A stretch of 64,000 nt of DNA from CABMKH01 sp040797625 (GTDB lineage: Bacteria > Bacillota > Clostridia > Tissierellales > Tissierellaceae). The first letter of the stretch is position 1, and each line of letters opens with the position of its first letter. The notes beneath the pieces were generated by a model, which searched no databases, was not told the DNA's origin, and was given only the letters and a program-made list of their open reading frames with translations. This document shows, in pieces, positions 23,081 to 31,976 of this stretch. The position numbers were made by a program, and so were the translations under genes. The stretch spans positions 1 to 64,000 of the forward strand of contig JBQHQH010000001.1 in NCBI GenBank assembly GCA_052067355.1, given 5' to 3'.

Positions 23081-24277
23081 ATGTCACACACGGATTATGA
23101 TTATTTAATTGAACCACAATTTAGTGAACCTGATTGTCAGGGACATGATTCTTGCAGAAGAGATAGATGTAGATGTGAAATCATTATAAAATGTCCTATA
23201 AGACCATGCCCTACTGGGCCTACCGGACCTACTGGACCTACCGGACCTACTGGACCTACTGGACCTACCGGACCTACTGGACCTACTGGATCTACTGGAC
23301 TTATTGGACCTACTGGACCTACTGGACCTACTGGGCCTACTGGACCTTCTGGACCTACCGGACCTACTGGATCTACTGGACCTACTGGGCCTACTGGACC
23401 TTCTGGACCTACTGGGCCTACTGGACCTACTGGACCTACTGGACCTACTGGACCTTCTGGACCTTCTGGACCTACCGGACCTACCGGACCTACTGGACCT
23501 ACTGGATCTACTGGACTTATTGGACCTACTGGACCTACTGGACCTACTGGACCTTCTGGACCTACTGGACCTACTGGACCTACTGGACCTACTGGACCTA
23601 CTGGACCTTCCGGACCTACTGGACCTACTGGGCCTACTGGACCTACTGGACCTTCTGGACTTTCCGGACCTACTGGACCTTCTGGACCTACTGGACCTAC
23701 TGGACCTTCCGGACCTACTGGACCTTCTGGACCTTCTGGACCTACTGGACCTACTGGACCTACTGGACCTTCTGGACCTACTGGACCTTCTGGACCTTCT
23801 GGACCTACTGGGCCTACTGGACCTACTGGACCTACTGGACCTACTGGACCTTCTGGAATAACCGCATTTGCATCTGTAAACAACTCATCTAATCAAGAAG
23901 TATTTTTACCAGCAGGTGGAGTGTATAATCCTATACTAGATTCCACAATCGCTGCAAATAATGTATTAACATCACCTACTAGTGTCACAATCCAACTACC
24001 AGGTTTATATAGAGTAGGCTATAATGCCAGCCTATCTATTTCAAACAATCCATCCTTTGTACAGATGTTTGTAACATTAAACGGTTCAAGCATTCCATCA
24101 ACTCTTAGTGCTGCAAACACTCAACCTAGTCAGGTTACTAATTTTGGAGATTCAATATTAATATGTCTGCCTGCAGGTTCACAGTTAAGACTATCTGCTA
24201 CTACCAGTTCGCAAGGTAATATATTTATACCTGCAAATGGTGCAACACTTGAAGTAGTCAGAATTGGAGATTGTTAA
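23081..24277 (+). CDS. Collagen-like protein with BclA-C-like globular tip
   Basis: The ATG follows GAAAGGAG at about eight bases. The 398-residue product has a Cys-rich head (1-45, RCEIIIKCPIRPCPTG), about 71 Gly-X-Y triplets at 46-258, and a 140-residue beta-rich C-terminal domain. That domain begins ITAFASVNNSSNQEVFLPAG and includes LPGLYRVGYNASLSI and IFIPANGATLEVVRI. It resembles the TNF/C1q-like trimerising tip of BclA and related exosporium filaments. It lacks a secretion signal, consistent with assembly on the forespore from the mother cell. It shares head style, stalk and promoter with the propeller proteins, so tips are interchangeable modules on a common stalk. Confidence 0.88.
   Translation: MSHTDYDYLIEPQFSEPDCQGHDSCRRDRCRCEIIIKCPIRPCPTGPTGPTGPTGPTGPTGPTGPTGPTGSTGLIGPTGPTGPTGPTGPSGPTGPTGSTGPTGPTGPSGPTGPTGPTGPTGPTGPSGPSGPTGPTGPTGPTGSTGLIGPTGPTGPTGPSGPTGPTGPTGPTGPTGPSGPTGPTGPTGPTGPSGLSGPTGPSGPTGPTGPSGPTGPSGPSGPTGPTGPTGPSGPTGPSGPSGPTGPTGPTGPTGPTGPSGITAFASVNNSSNQEVFLPAGGVYNPILDSTIAANNVLTSPTSVTIQLPGLYRVGYNASLSISNNPSFVQMFVTLNGSSIPSTLSAANTQPSQVTNFGDSILICLPAGSQLRLSATTSSQGNIFIPANGATLEVVRIGDC
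23216..23854. repeat. 9-bp tandem coding repeat (Gly-X-Thr/Ser)
   Basis: About 71 in-frame triplet units based on GGACCTACT and GGACCTTCT, including two GSTGLIGPTG blocks identical in peptide to those of the gene at 20191. Confidence 0.95.
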
Positions 24278-24294
24278 CTCTTAAAATTGAATAG

Positions 24295-24335
24295 GTAGTC
24301 CACTGCTTCTAAGGCAGTGGGCTACTTTTCTTTAT
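24295..24335 (+). terminator. Terminator of the collagen/BclA-C gene
   Basis: GTAGTCCACTGC pairs with GCAGTGGGCTAC (one mismatch), followed by TTTTCTTTAT. Confidence 0.85.
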
Positions 24336-24393
24336 CCATGATTTACTTCTAAAATTAAATCCACCATATAATATTGCTTGTACAAAATCTGTA

Positions 24394-24421
24394 AACCTTT
24401 CATACTATTTTTCATATTATA
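24394..24421 (+). promoter_or_regulatory. SigK-type promoter 5
   Basis: AACC at 24394-24397 and CATATTATA at 24413-24421, AC-N16-CATAnnnTA, 125 bases before the glycosyltransferase. It puts that enzyme under the same control as the collagen-like proteins. Confidence 0.7.
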
Positions 24422-24546
24422 TTATAGAGATAAAAAAGCGGATATATCCTGTTTTATCCAAACAAGATATAAACAAATTGAATATAAATCACGAAATTAG
24501 CTACTTTATCATAATATATACTGGAAAATTATTTTGAGGTGATTAA

Positions 24547-25626
24547 ATGGTAACCATAAGTTTATGTATGATTGTCAAGAATGAAGAAGATGTTATCGCC
24601 AGATGCTTAGATTCTATAAAAGATATTGTTGATGAAATAATAATAGTAGATACCGGCTCTAGTGATAATACGAAAGAAATTGTAAAAGAATATACAGACA
24701 ATATATTTGACTTTGAATGGATTGATGATTTCTCAGCAGCAAGAAATTATTCTTTTTCTAAAGCCACAAAAGATTTCATACTCTGGTTAGATGCTGATGA
24801 TGTCATCCTAGAAAAAGATAGAGAAAAATTCAAACAGCTAAAACAAAGTTTAAACCATAGTGTGGGTGTAGTGATGATGAAATACAATGTGGGCTTTGAT
24901 AAACATGGTAATGTAACTCTATCATATTTTAGAGAACGTCTAGTAAATAGAATAAATAATTGTCAATGGCAAGAACCTGTTCATGAGTATCTAGAATTAA
25001 AGGGAAATATAATAGAAACTGATATCTGCATAACTCACAAGAAAGAACATATGTCTGCTGAAGGTAGAAATTTAACCATTTATGAAAAGGCTATTGCATC
25101 TGGAAAAGATTTAACACCTAGAGGCCTTTATTACTATGCTAGAGAATTATTCTATAACGAAAGATATGCTGATGCAGTAAAATATTTTAATAAGTTTTTA
25201 GATACAGAGAGAGGATGGATAGAAGATAATATAAATGCTTGCTGTATACTTTCAATTTGCTATGACTATATAGGCGATAAAAAAAACATATTAAAGACAT
25301 TGCTAAAGAGCTTTGAATATGATGCTCCAAGACCTGAACCCTGCTGTCGAATTGGAGATTATTATTTTAATAATGGAGATTATAAAACAGCCATATCTTG
25401 GTATAAAATAGCTTTAAACTTAGAAAAATCAACTGATGGTTGGGGATTTATATATCATGATTATTGGGGATATATTCCATGTATGCAATTATGTGTATGC
25501 TATGATAAGCTTGGAAACATAGAAGAAGCAATGAAATATAATGACAAAGCAGCAGAATACAAACCTAATGATATATCTGTAGATCACAATAAAAATTACT
25601 TCAAAAGCATTCTCAATTCAAATTAA
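24547..25626 (+). CDS. GT2 glycosyltransferase with TPR domain
   Basis: The ATG follows TTGAGGTGA. The 359-residue enzyme has an inverting GT-A domain at about 1-185: start VTISLCMIVKNEEDVIARCL, IIIVDTGSSDNTKEIV (nucleotide-sugar binding) and the metal-binding LDADD at 81-85. From about 190 on there are tetratricopeptide-like helical pairs (YYARELFYNERYADAVKYF, YFNNGDYKTAISWYKIA, LGNIEEAMKYNDKAAEYKPN). GT2-TPR proteins of this kind glycosylate proteins or peptides, as SunS does. Its SigK-type promoter and its place next to Thr-rich collagen stalks make those stalks the likely acceptors; this is inference. Confidence 0.85.
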   Translation: MVTISLCMIVKNEEDVIARCLDSIKDIVDEIIIVDTGSSDNTKEIVKEYTDNIFDFEWIDDFSAARNYSFSKATKDFILWLDADDVILEKDREKFKQLKQSLNHSVGVVMMKYNVGFDKHGNVTLSYFRERLVNRINNCQWQEPVHEYLELKGNIIETDICITHKKEHMSAEGRNLTIYEKAIASGKDLTPRGLYYYARELFYNERYADAVKYFNKFLDTERGWIEDNINACCILSICYDYIGDKKNILKTLLKSFEYDAPRPEPCCRIGDYYFNNGDYKTAISWYKIALNLEKSTDGWGFIYHDYWGYIPCMQLCVCYDKLGNIEEAMKYNDKAAEYKPNDISVDHNKNYFKSILNSN

Positions 25627-25716
25627 AACATAGTTTTCACTATATAGGCATAAAATTGAACTGTGAATAAGAATATACTTACTCTTTATTATCTTACAAC
25701 AATTAAAAATATCAAT

Positions 25717-25764
25717 AATATAAGGTGCTGTTTCATAATTAATTATGAAACAGCACCTTATATT
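25717..25764. terminator. 48-bp perfect palindrome, bidirectional terminator; repeat copy 2
   Basis: TAAGGTGCTGTTTCATAATT is followed at once by its complement, with pairing extending four more bases each side. It separates the convergent glycosyltransferase and membrane-protein genes. Its core also occurs at 6639-6684 and 62285-62326. Confidence 0.8.
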
Positions 25765-25801
25765 TCTTCTATTATTTTATGGTTACACCTAATTATATCT
25801 T

Positions 25802-26755
25802 TTAATCATCTAACTTTCTAATCTCATATTTACAACTACTATCCTTATATGCATTAATGAAAGTAGTAGCAGTTGCTATAATAGTAAAGAAATATCCCTG
25901 AATTAAATCCCCGGTAAATGAATTTCTAAAATCATCATATTCTGATAAGAAAAATCCTACTGCCTGTATTCCCTGAAATATATTTATATCTTCTATCTCT
26001 TTAAAAGCAATATATACTTCATATCCATAAGATATATAATTTGCAACAAATACCATGGCCATAGTAATAACCACAGCTATTGTAATTCCTAATTTATCTA
26101 GTTTCCCACCTAATTTTTGATATCCTTTGAGAGTACAAACTGCAAGTACTACACCACATACTGCCGCAATATAACCTATGGCATAAACTACAACCCAAAG
26201 TGCAACACCTATTAAAGAACCTAAAAAAGCACCTACTATTCCAGATACAATCTGTGACTTCTGATTTTTAAAATTGGTCTGTGCTTCCTCTAGAGTAGCC
26301 ATAGTTTCACTAGAACACTTTTCACAATATCGTAATGGCGCAGTATTGATTAAGTTAACAGATGTATTGGCACTTTCTCCACATAATTCACAACACGAAT
26401 TATAATAATTGTTTCTGGCAAAGTCCTCAATCTTATCCAATGTATCTGTAATATTTTGTATATCTTTATTTGCCGTAAAACTAAAATTCAAATGTATTCT
26501 AAGACAATAATCTTCATATATTGCTTTATTTATTACTTTTTTATTTTCTAAAAGCTCCTTTGTTAATACATCTATATCCCCATAGTTCTCTGAATCTGAT
26601 GCTCTCATAGGGAAACCAATATAATAGACAGAATCCCTTGTATGTTCTTGAATTACTATTTCATATCCCTTATATAATCCAAATATAACCTTTCCTTTGA
26701 TGTCATACTTAAGATTTAGAGAATTAGCAATTTTTCTAATCCTTCTCTTTGACAT
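25802..26755 (-). CDS. Membrane protein with a zinc-ribbon-like Cys cluster
   Basis: This 317-residue protein has an N-terminal soluble domain (1-130, KYDIKGKVIFGLYKGYEIVI), then a four-cysteine module CELCGES...YCEKCSSE at about 120-145 typical of a treble-clef or zinc-ribbon site. Three to four membrane segments follow (VGAFLGSLIGVALWVVVYAI, AAVCGVVLAVCTL, TIAVVITMAMVFVANYI). I do not recognise the family or a function. It stands alone, ending against the palindrome at 25717, with GGAGG just before its ATG. Confidence 0.75.
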   Translation of the reverse strand: MSKRRIRKIANSLNLKYDIKGKVIFGLYKGYEIVIQEHTRDSVYYIGFPMRASDSENYGDIDVLTKELLENKKVINKAIYEDYCLRIHLNFSFTANKDIQNITDTLDKIEDFARNNYYNSCCELCGESANTSVNLINTAPLRYCEKCSSETMATLEEAQTNFKNQKSQIVSGIVGAFLGSLIGVALWVVVYAIGYIAAVCGVVLAVCTLKGYQKLGGKLDKLGITIAVVITMAMVFVANYISYGYEVYIAFKEIEDINIFQGIQAVGFFLSEYDDFRNSFTGDLIQGYFFTIIATATTFINAYKDSSCKYEIRKLDD

Positions 26756-26903
26756 AAATCTTTACCTCCTAAATAATCTTCTGCAATTCTTACTTCAATC
26801 TTGGCAGCATATCCTATAACAAATAATTCAATTGACCTAAATATATATCGGCAACTTTATTATTTTATCTACTTAGGAGGTATAAGTTAATTATAAAGAT
26901 TTC

Positions 26904-28433
26904 TTAATATAATTTTCCAATCACTGTTTCTACAGCTTTAACTATTTCATTATTTATAAGTATCTCTTCACATCTATTAATATCCTTATGCATTATCCTA
27001 TCTTTTTCAAGTCTTGGTATTTGACTTCTAATTACATCATATGCAGCTTGACTCCCTTTTCCAAGTCCTCTATTTCCTCTTAAATCAATTCCCTGACAGG
27101 CAGTTATCAACTCCATAGCCACCACTTTTCTAGCATTCCCTAAAATTTCATATGCCTTCCTAGCTGCTATTGTTCCCATAGATACATGATCTTCCTGATT
27201 AGCTGATGATGGTATAGAATCAACACTTGCAGGATGAGCTAATACCTTGTTTTCTGATACCAACGCTGCTGCTGCATATTGAACTATCATAAATCCTGAA
27301 TGTAATCCTCCATTTTCAGTTAAAAACGCTGGCAGACCTTCATTTAATGCTGGATTTACCAATCTCTCTAATCTTCTTTCAGAGATATTAGCTATTTCTG
27401 AAATGCAGACTCCTAAGAAATCAAACGGAAGTGCCATTGGTTGACCATGAAAATTTCCCGCTGATATGACTTTTCCTTCATCTACAAATATCAACGGATT
27501 ATCTGTTACGGAGTTTATCTCTATCTCTACTTTTTCCTTAACATAATTTAATGCATCCTTACTTGCACCATGGATCTGCGGTATACATCTCAATGAATAG
27601 GCATCCTGAACTCTTAAATCCCCTTGTCGTGTAGTATTTTTACTGTTTTCCAGAATAGCCAGTAGATTCTTACCTGTATCTATTTGACCTCTATGTGGTC
27701 TTACTAAGCTTACCTGTTCATTATAAGCATCTGTGATTCCATTTAATGCTTCCAAGGTCAAAGCAGTAGCTATGTCTGCAGTCTTACTTAAATTGATGGC
27801 ATCATATAGAGCATGAGCTCCAACAGATGTCATTACCTGAGTTCCATTGATTAAAGCCAATCCTTCCTTTGAAGTCAATTCTACTATTTGAATCCCTGCC
27901 TTATCCATAGCCTCCTTACCTGGTATTCTCTCACCTTTATACCAAGCTTCTCCCTCACCAATCATTACCAACACCATATGAGCTAAAGGTGCCAAATCTC
28001 CACTAGCACCTAGAGACCCCTTTTCAGGAATTATTGGAGTTACTCCCTTATTTATCATATCTATTAAGGTATTTAAAGTAGACAATCTTATTCCAGAATG
28101 CCCCTTTGCTAAAGCATTTACTCTTAATACCATAACTCCTTTAGCTAAATCTTCATCAAGTGGATTACCAACTCCACAGGCATGGCTTATAATCAAATTT
28201 CTCTGCAATTCTTTTGTCTCTTCTTCCTTTATAACCACATCACTAAACTTTCCAAATCCAGTTGTTATTCCATATGAAATTTTTCCTTCTTTTACTAATC
28301 TATCTACAAACTCTCTCGCCCTATTGACTTTCTCTATTGCGTCTTCAGTTAATTCTATCTTTGCATTTCCTCTTGTTATTTTTATTAGTTTTTCTAAATC
28401 TAAGTTATTGCCATCAATTTTAATATTTTCCAA
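26904..28433 (-). CDS. hutH: Histidine ammonia-lyase
   Basis: A full-length 509-residue enzyme that converts L-histidine to urocanate and ammonia in the cytosol. The self-made MIO electrophile forms from Ala143-Ser144-Gly145 (GSLGASGDLAPLAHM). The active-site YGITTGFGKFSD and the C-terminal SIPSSANQEDHVSMG are also intact. It is downstream of a transporter gene on the same strand with 69 bases between, probably one operon for histidine uptake and deamination. The later hut genes (urocanase, imidazolonepropionase) are not in the window. Confidence 0.95.
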   Translation of the reverse strand: MENIKIDGNNLDLEKLIKITRGNAKIELTEDAIEKVNRAREFVDRLVKEGKISYGITTGFGKFSDVVIKEEETKELQRNLIISHACGVGNPLDEDLAKGVMVLRVNALAKGHSGIRLSTLNTLIDMINKGVTPIIPEKGSLGASGDLAPLAHMVLVMIGEGEAWYKGERIPGKEAMDKAGIQIVELTSKEGLALINGTQVMTSVGAHALYDAINLSKTADIATALTLEALNGITDAYNEQVSLVRPHRGQIDTGKNLLAILENSKNTTRQGDLRVQDAYSLRCIPQIHGASKDALNYVKEKVEIEINSVTDNPLIFVDEGKVISAGNFHGQPMALPFDFLGVCISEIANISERRLERLVNPALNEGLPAFLTENGGLHSGFMIVQYAAAALVSENKVLAHPASVDSIPSSANQEDHVSMGTIAARKAYEILGNARKVVAMELITACQGIDLRGNRGLGKGSQAAYDVIRSQIPRLEKDRIMHKDINRCEEILINNEIVKAVETVIGKLY

Positions 28434-28502
28434 GATATAACCCTCCTAAATTTGTTCATATTATTTTTGCACATTGGTTCATTCTATATAGTATCCAACT
28501 TA

Positions 28503-29801
28503 TTATAATATTAATGCTGCTATTGTCCCAAATATCAAAAGTGGAATATTATAATGTATAAATGTAGGTACACAAGTATCCCAAATATGATCATGTTGTC
28601 CATCTACATTGAGTCCAGATGTAGGTCCTAATGTACTATCTGACGCCGGAGAACCCGCATCCCCCAGTGCACCTGCTGTACCTAATAGTGATATAATTGC
28701 TGCTGGTGAAAATTTTAATTCTAAGGCTAAAGGCACAAATATAGTTGCTAGTATTGGAACAGTACCAAATGAAGTTCCTATACCCATAGTTATTATCAAT
28801 CCTATCCCCAACATGACTATTGCTGCTATTACCTTGCTACCTCTCATCAATGTAACACTTGCCTTAACAAGTGCGTCTACTCCACCTGTTTCTCTTATAA
28901 CTGCTCCATATCCTGCTGCTACTAACATTACAAATGCTATAAATCCCATTATTTTTATGCCTTCATTCATAATCTTATCCATCTCATTCCATTTAAAAGA
29001 ACCCATGACTAACATTATAATCAACCCTGCTATGGCCCCTAAAGGAAGTGATTCTGTTCGAATCTGGATTATAAACGCTGCAGCTGCTCCTAGCAAGGCT
29101 CCCCAATGTTCTTTTTTCATGGTAAGATCTTCATATATATCTTCATCTATTACATCTACTTCTTTATATTCTCTTGGTTTTCTATAACTTATAAATATGG
29201 CTATAAATAACCCTAAAATCATTCCTATACCTGGTAATAACATGGATTTCCATACATCACCAATTGCAAAATCCAATCCATTATCTACTGCCGCTGATGC
29301 TATTGTCCTATGAAATATAAATCCAAATCCTACTGGTAACATTACATATGGTGCTTTAAGTCCAAAGGTTAAGCCACATGCTACACCTCTTCTGTCTATT
29401 TTTAATCTATTAAACACTGATATTAATGGAGGTATTAATATTGGAATAAATGCAATATGAACTGGTATTAAATTCTGAGACAAGCAAGCTACTACTGTTA
29501 TTAATAATACTAATATAAATCGTCCTTCACCTACTATCCTACTAATTCTCTTTGCTAACATCTCTGCAGCACCTGTCTTTCCTATTGCTGCCGCTAAAGC
29601 TCCCAATAATACATAGGACAAGGCGGTTTCAGCATTTCCCTGCATACCACCAATCAATAATCCCATTGATTCACCTAGAGGAATTCCGGCTATCATACCT
29701 CCAACTAAAGCAGATATAAGTAATGCTAATAATACATTCACCTTAATAAGGCACAATACAATCATCACAATTACTGAAATCAATACTGGATTTGTTAACA
29801 T
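28503..29801 (-). CDS. Na+/H+ antiporter-family transporter, probable histidine permease
   Basis: The ATG at 29801 (AAAGGGTG upstream) gives 432 residues; the 13 in-frame codons before it are unlikely to be used. The protein is very hydrophobic with about 11-12 membrane segments. The start LTNPVLISVIVMIVLCLIKV and the re-entrant motif GALGDAGSPASDSTLGPTSG near residue 395 fit the YuiF/NhaC-like transporter group. Members next to hutH are thought to import histidine. That substrate is inferred from the neighbour, not from a motif. It probably forms an operon with hutH. Confidence 0.8.
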   Translation of the reverse strand: MLTNPVLISVIVMIVLCLIKVNVLLALLISALVGGMIAGIPLGESMGLLIGGMQGNAETALSYVLLGALAAAIGKTGAAEMLAKRISRIVGEGRFILVLLITVVACLSQNLIPVHIAFIPILIPPLISVFNRLKIDRRGVACGLTFGLKAPYVMLPVGFGFIFHRTIASAAVDNGLDFAIGDVWKSMLLPGIGMILGLFIAIFISYRKPREYKEVDVIDEDIYEDLTMKKEHWGALLGAAAAFIIQIRTESLPLGAIAGLIIMLVMGSFKWNEMDKIMNEGIKIMGFIAFVMLVAAGYGAVIRETGGVDALVKASVTLMRGSKVIAAIVMLGIGLIITMGIGTSFGTVPILATIFVPLALELKFSPAAIISLLGTAGALGDAGSPASDSTLGPTSGLNVDGQHDHIWDTCVPTFIHYNIPLLIFGTIAALIL

Positions 29802-29996
29802 AAAAACACCCTTTCTATTTTCATATTCTGCCAATACCATTGATGCCAGAGTTGTTAGATTTAATCAACTAGATAGTAAATTTCACCTCCATATTATTTA
29901 TTTTTCATTGGCACTGATTATAATAGTATAATACAAATCTATTTATTTATGAGCATTTATATTCTAGTATTGTTGTAATGAAGTAAAGAGTAATAA

Positions 29997-30022
29997 AAAA
30001 ACACAGATAAGTCTGTGTTTTT
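29997..30022 (-). terminator. Terminator of the 19-codon frame
   Basis: AAAAACACAGA and TCTGTGTTTTT flank a TAAG loop, overlapping the stop codon of the small frame at 30021-30080. It separates that frame from the transporter. Confidence 0.8.
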
Positions 30023-30080
30023 AAAATCCTGTTAAATTTTCATTTACAGTTTTGATGATTGCAATTATTGTATTTTCCAT
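30021..30080 (-). CDS. 19-residue peptide (putative)
   Basis: An ATG at 30080 with GGGAG seven bases upstream opens MENTIIAIIKTVNENLTGF, followed by TAA that runs into a strong terminator. It is too short for routine gene calls. It shows no histidine run or other attenuation signature for the transporter operon below. It may be a membrane-active micropeptide or chance; the start signal and terminator are the only support. Confidence 0.35.
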   Translation of the reverse strand: MENTIIAIIKTVNENLTGF

Positions 30081-30190
30081 AATATATCTCCCATTTATTA
30101 TAGGATAATTTACCTAACTATATAATATCAGCATTTCTATGTGGTGTCAATATTTTCCAACTATTTAAACTATTGAAATTCGAAAATAAA

Positions 30191-30208
30191 AAGCGAGCAA
30201 AGCTCGCC
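30191..30208 (-). terminator. Terminator of pyk
   Basis: GCGAGC and GCTCGC pair around AAA, followed on the minus strand by a T-rich tail, directly after the pyk stop. Confidence 0.85.
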
Positions 30209-31965
30209 TATATTACCCTAGTCTCTCCTTTATAGATTTGACCAGTTAAACTATCTACTGTAATTATATCTCCATCTTTTAATATAGTAGTAGCATCTTC
30301 AGCACCAACTACAGTCGGTACTCCAAAATTTAACCCTACTATAGCTGCATGGGATGTTAATCCTCCATGTTCTGTAACTATAGCTGATGCCCTTTCCATA
30401 AAGCTTACCATGTCTTTAGCTGTATTTACACATACTAATATATCTCCATCATTGAATTTTGACAATAGCTCTGCTTCATTTCCTCCTATACACACCTTCC
30501 CTGAAACAGACCTATCTCCTATACCTGTTCCCTTTAATAGTATCTTTCCTATTATATGAACCTTGATTAGATTAGTAGAACCTGATAATCCTGCTGGGAT
30601 TCCTGCTGTTATTACTACTAGATCACCTTCTTTAGCATATCCATTTTGAATTGTTGCTTCAACTGAATTAGAGATCACTTCATCAGTTGATTCACTTTCA
30701 GGGGCTAATACTGGATAAACTCCCCATTCTAAAGCCAATCGTCTCATTACTCTTTCAGTAGTAGTGACAGCTATAATAGGTGCCTTTGGTCTAAATTTAG
30801 ATATAGCCTTAGATGTATATCCTGAAGATGTAGCAGTTATAATAGCTGTAGCTTCAAGGTCTTGAGCTGTATAGCAAGTTGCCCTGCCAATTGCATTAGT
30901 AGTACTTATCTCAGAACGGTTTGATTTTTCCCTTAATAACTCTGAATAGTTTAAAGCTTCTTCTGTCTTGATGGCTATATTATACATAGTCCTAACAGAT
31001 TCTACTGGATATTTTCCTGCGGCAGTTTCTCCTGAAAGCATTATGGCACTAGTTCCATCTAATATTGCATTTGCAACATCTGTTACCTCTGCCCTTGTTG
31101 GTCTTGGATTTCTCATCATAGAATCCAACATCTGAGTAGCAGTAATAACTGGTTTACCTGCTATATTACATTTTCTTATCAACTCTTTTTGTACAATAGG
31201 CATAATCTCAGTTTCTATCTCTACACCTAAATCTCCTCTAGCAACCATAATTCCATCAGAAGCAGCTAATATCTCTTCAATATTATCTACTCCCTGTTGA
31301 TTTTCAATCTTAGATATAATCCTTATGTGATGTCCATCATTATCTTCCAATATCTTTCTGATCTCATTTACATCATCAGCCTTCCTGATAAAAGAAGCAG
31401 CGATAAAGTCTATATCATTTTCTATACCAAATAGTATATCATCTATATCCTTTTGAGTAATGGCTGGTAGATTTATCTCTACATTTGGTACATTTACTCC
31501 CTTATGATTTTTAAGAATACCACCATTTAATGCAATACACTTGATATCTGTCCCATCTATAATATCCAATACTTTAAATTCTACAAGCCCATCATCAATA
31601 AGAATTATATCCCCTTGTTTTACATCATTGGCCAACCCATCATAGGATACATTTACAATGGATTTGTCTCCTAATATATCTCTAGAAGTTAAAGTAAATA
31701 TATCTCCTTCTTCTAATTCTATAATCCCTTCTTTAAAATCTCCCAGTCTGATCTCTGGCCCCTTGGTATCTAACATTATAGCTATAGGTAAGCCTAACTC
31801 TCCTCTTACCTTCTTTATAGTGTCAATCCTATTTTTATGTTCTTCGTGGCTCCCATGAGAAAAATTCAATCTACATACATTAAGTCCATTTTTAAATAAT
31901 TTCTCCAATACTGCTTCGGACTCTGAAGCTGGCCCTATAGTAGCTACAATCTTAGTCTTTTTCAT
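30208..31965 (-). CDS. pyk: Pyruvate kinase with C-terminal PEP-utiliser domain
   Basis: The ATG at 31965 is seven bases from GGAGG; the ATG two codons earlier is too close. The 585-residue enzyme makes pyruvate and ATP from phosphoenolpyruvate. It has MKKTKIVATIGPASE, DTKGPEIRLGDF, the catalytic Lys in IISKIENQQGVDNI, GIMVARGDLGVEI and MLSGETAAGKYPVESV. The last 85 residues form the extra PEP-utiliser-like domain (VTEHGGLTSHAAIVGLNFGV) found in many Firmicute kinases. It lies 11 bases after pfkA on the same strand, a classic glycolytic pair. Confidence 0.97.
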   Translation of the reverse strand: MKKTKIVATIGPASESEAVLEKLFKNGLNVCRLNFSHGSHEEHKNRIDTIKKVRGELGLPIAIMLDTKGPEIRLGDFKEGIIELEEGDIFTLTSRDILGDKSIVNVSYDGLANDVKQGDIILIDDGLVEFKVLDIIDGTDIKCIALNGGILKNHKGVNVPNVEINLPAITQKDIDDILFGIENDIDFIAASFIRKADDVNEIRKILEDNDGHHIRIISKIENQQGVDNIEEILAASDGIMVARGDLGVEIETEIMPIVQKELIRKCNIAGKPVITATQMLDSMMRNPRPTRAEVTDVANAILDGTSAIMLSGETAAGKYPVESVRTMYNIAIKTEEALNYSELLREKSNRSEISTTNAIGRATCYTAQDLEATAIITATSSGYTSKAISKFRPKAPIIAVTTTERVMRRLALEWGVYPVLAPESESTDEVISNSVEATIQNGYAKEGDLVVITAGIPAGLSGSTNLIKVHIIGKILLKGTGIGDRSVSGKVCIGGNEAELLSKFNDGDILVCVNTAKDMVSFMERASAIVTEHGGLTSHAAIVGLNFGVPTVVGAEDATTILKDGDIITVDSLTGQIYKGETRVI

Positions 31966-31976
31966 CCTCATTCCTC

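Noticed and set aside
20323..23854. Tandem repeats considered as a CRISPR array
   Set aside because: The unit is 9 bases without spacers and is protein-coding; no cas genes are present.
23137..23892. Same kind of overlapping frames across the second collagen stalk
   Set aside because: Repeat artefacts for the same reason.
28609..29187. Plus-strand 192-codon frame opposite the histidine transporter
   Set aside because: Antisense shadow of a hydrophobic protein; composition typical of such mirrors.
29841..29996. Possible riboswitch or T-box leader for the hut transporter
   Set aside because: Only a GGAGGTGA site and a small hairpin are visible; no conserved riboswitch or T-box sequence could be identified.
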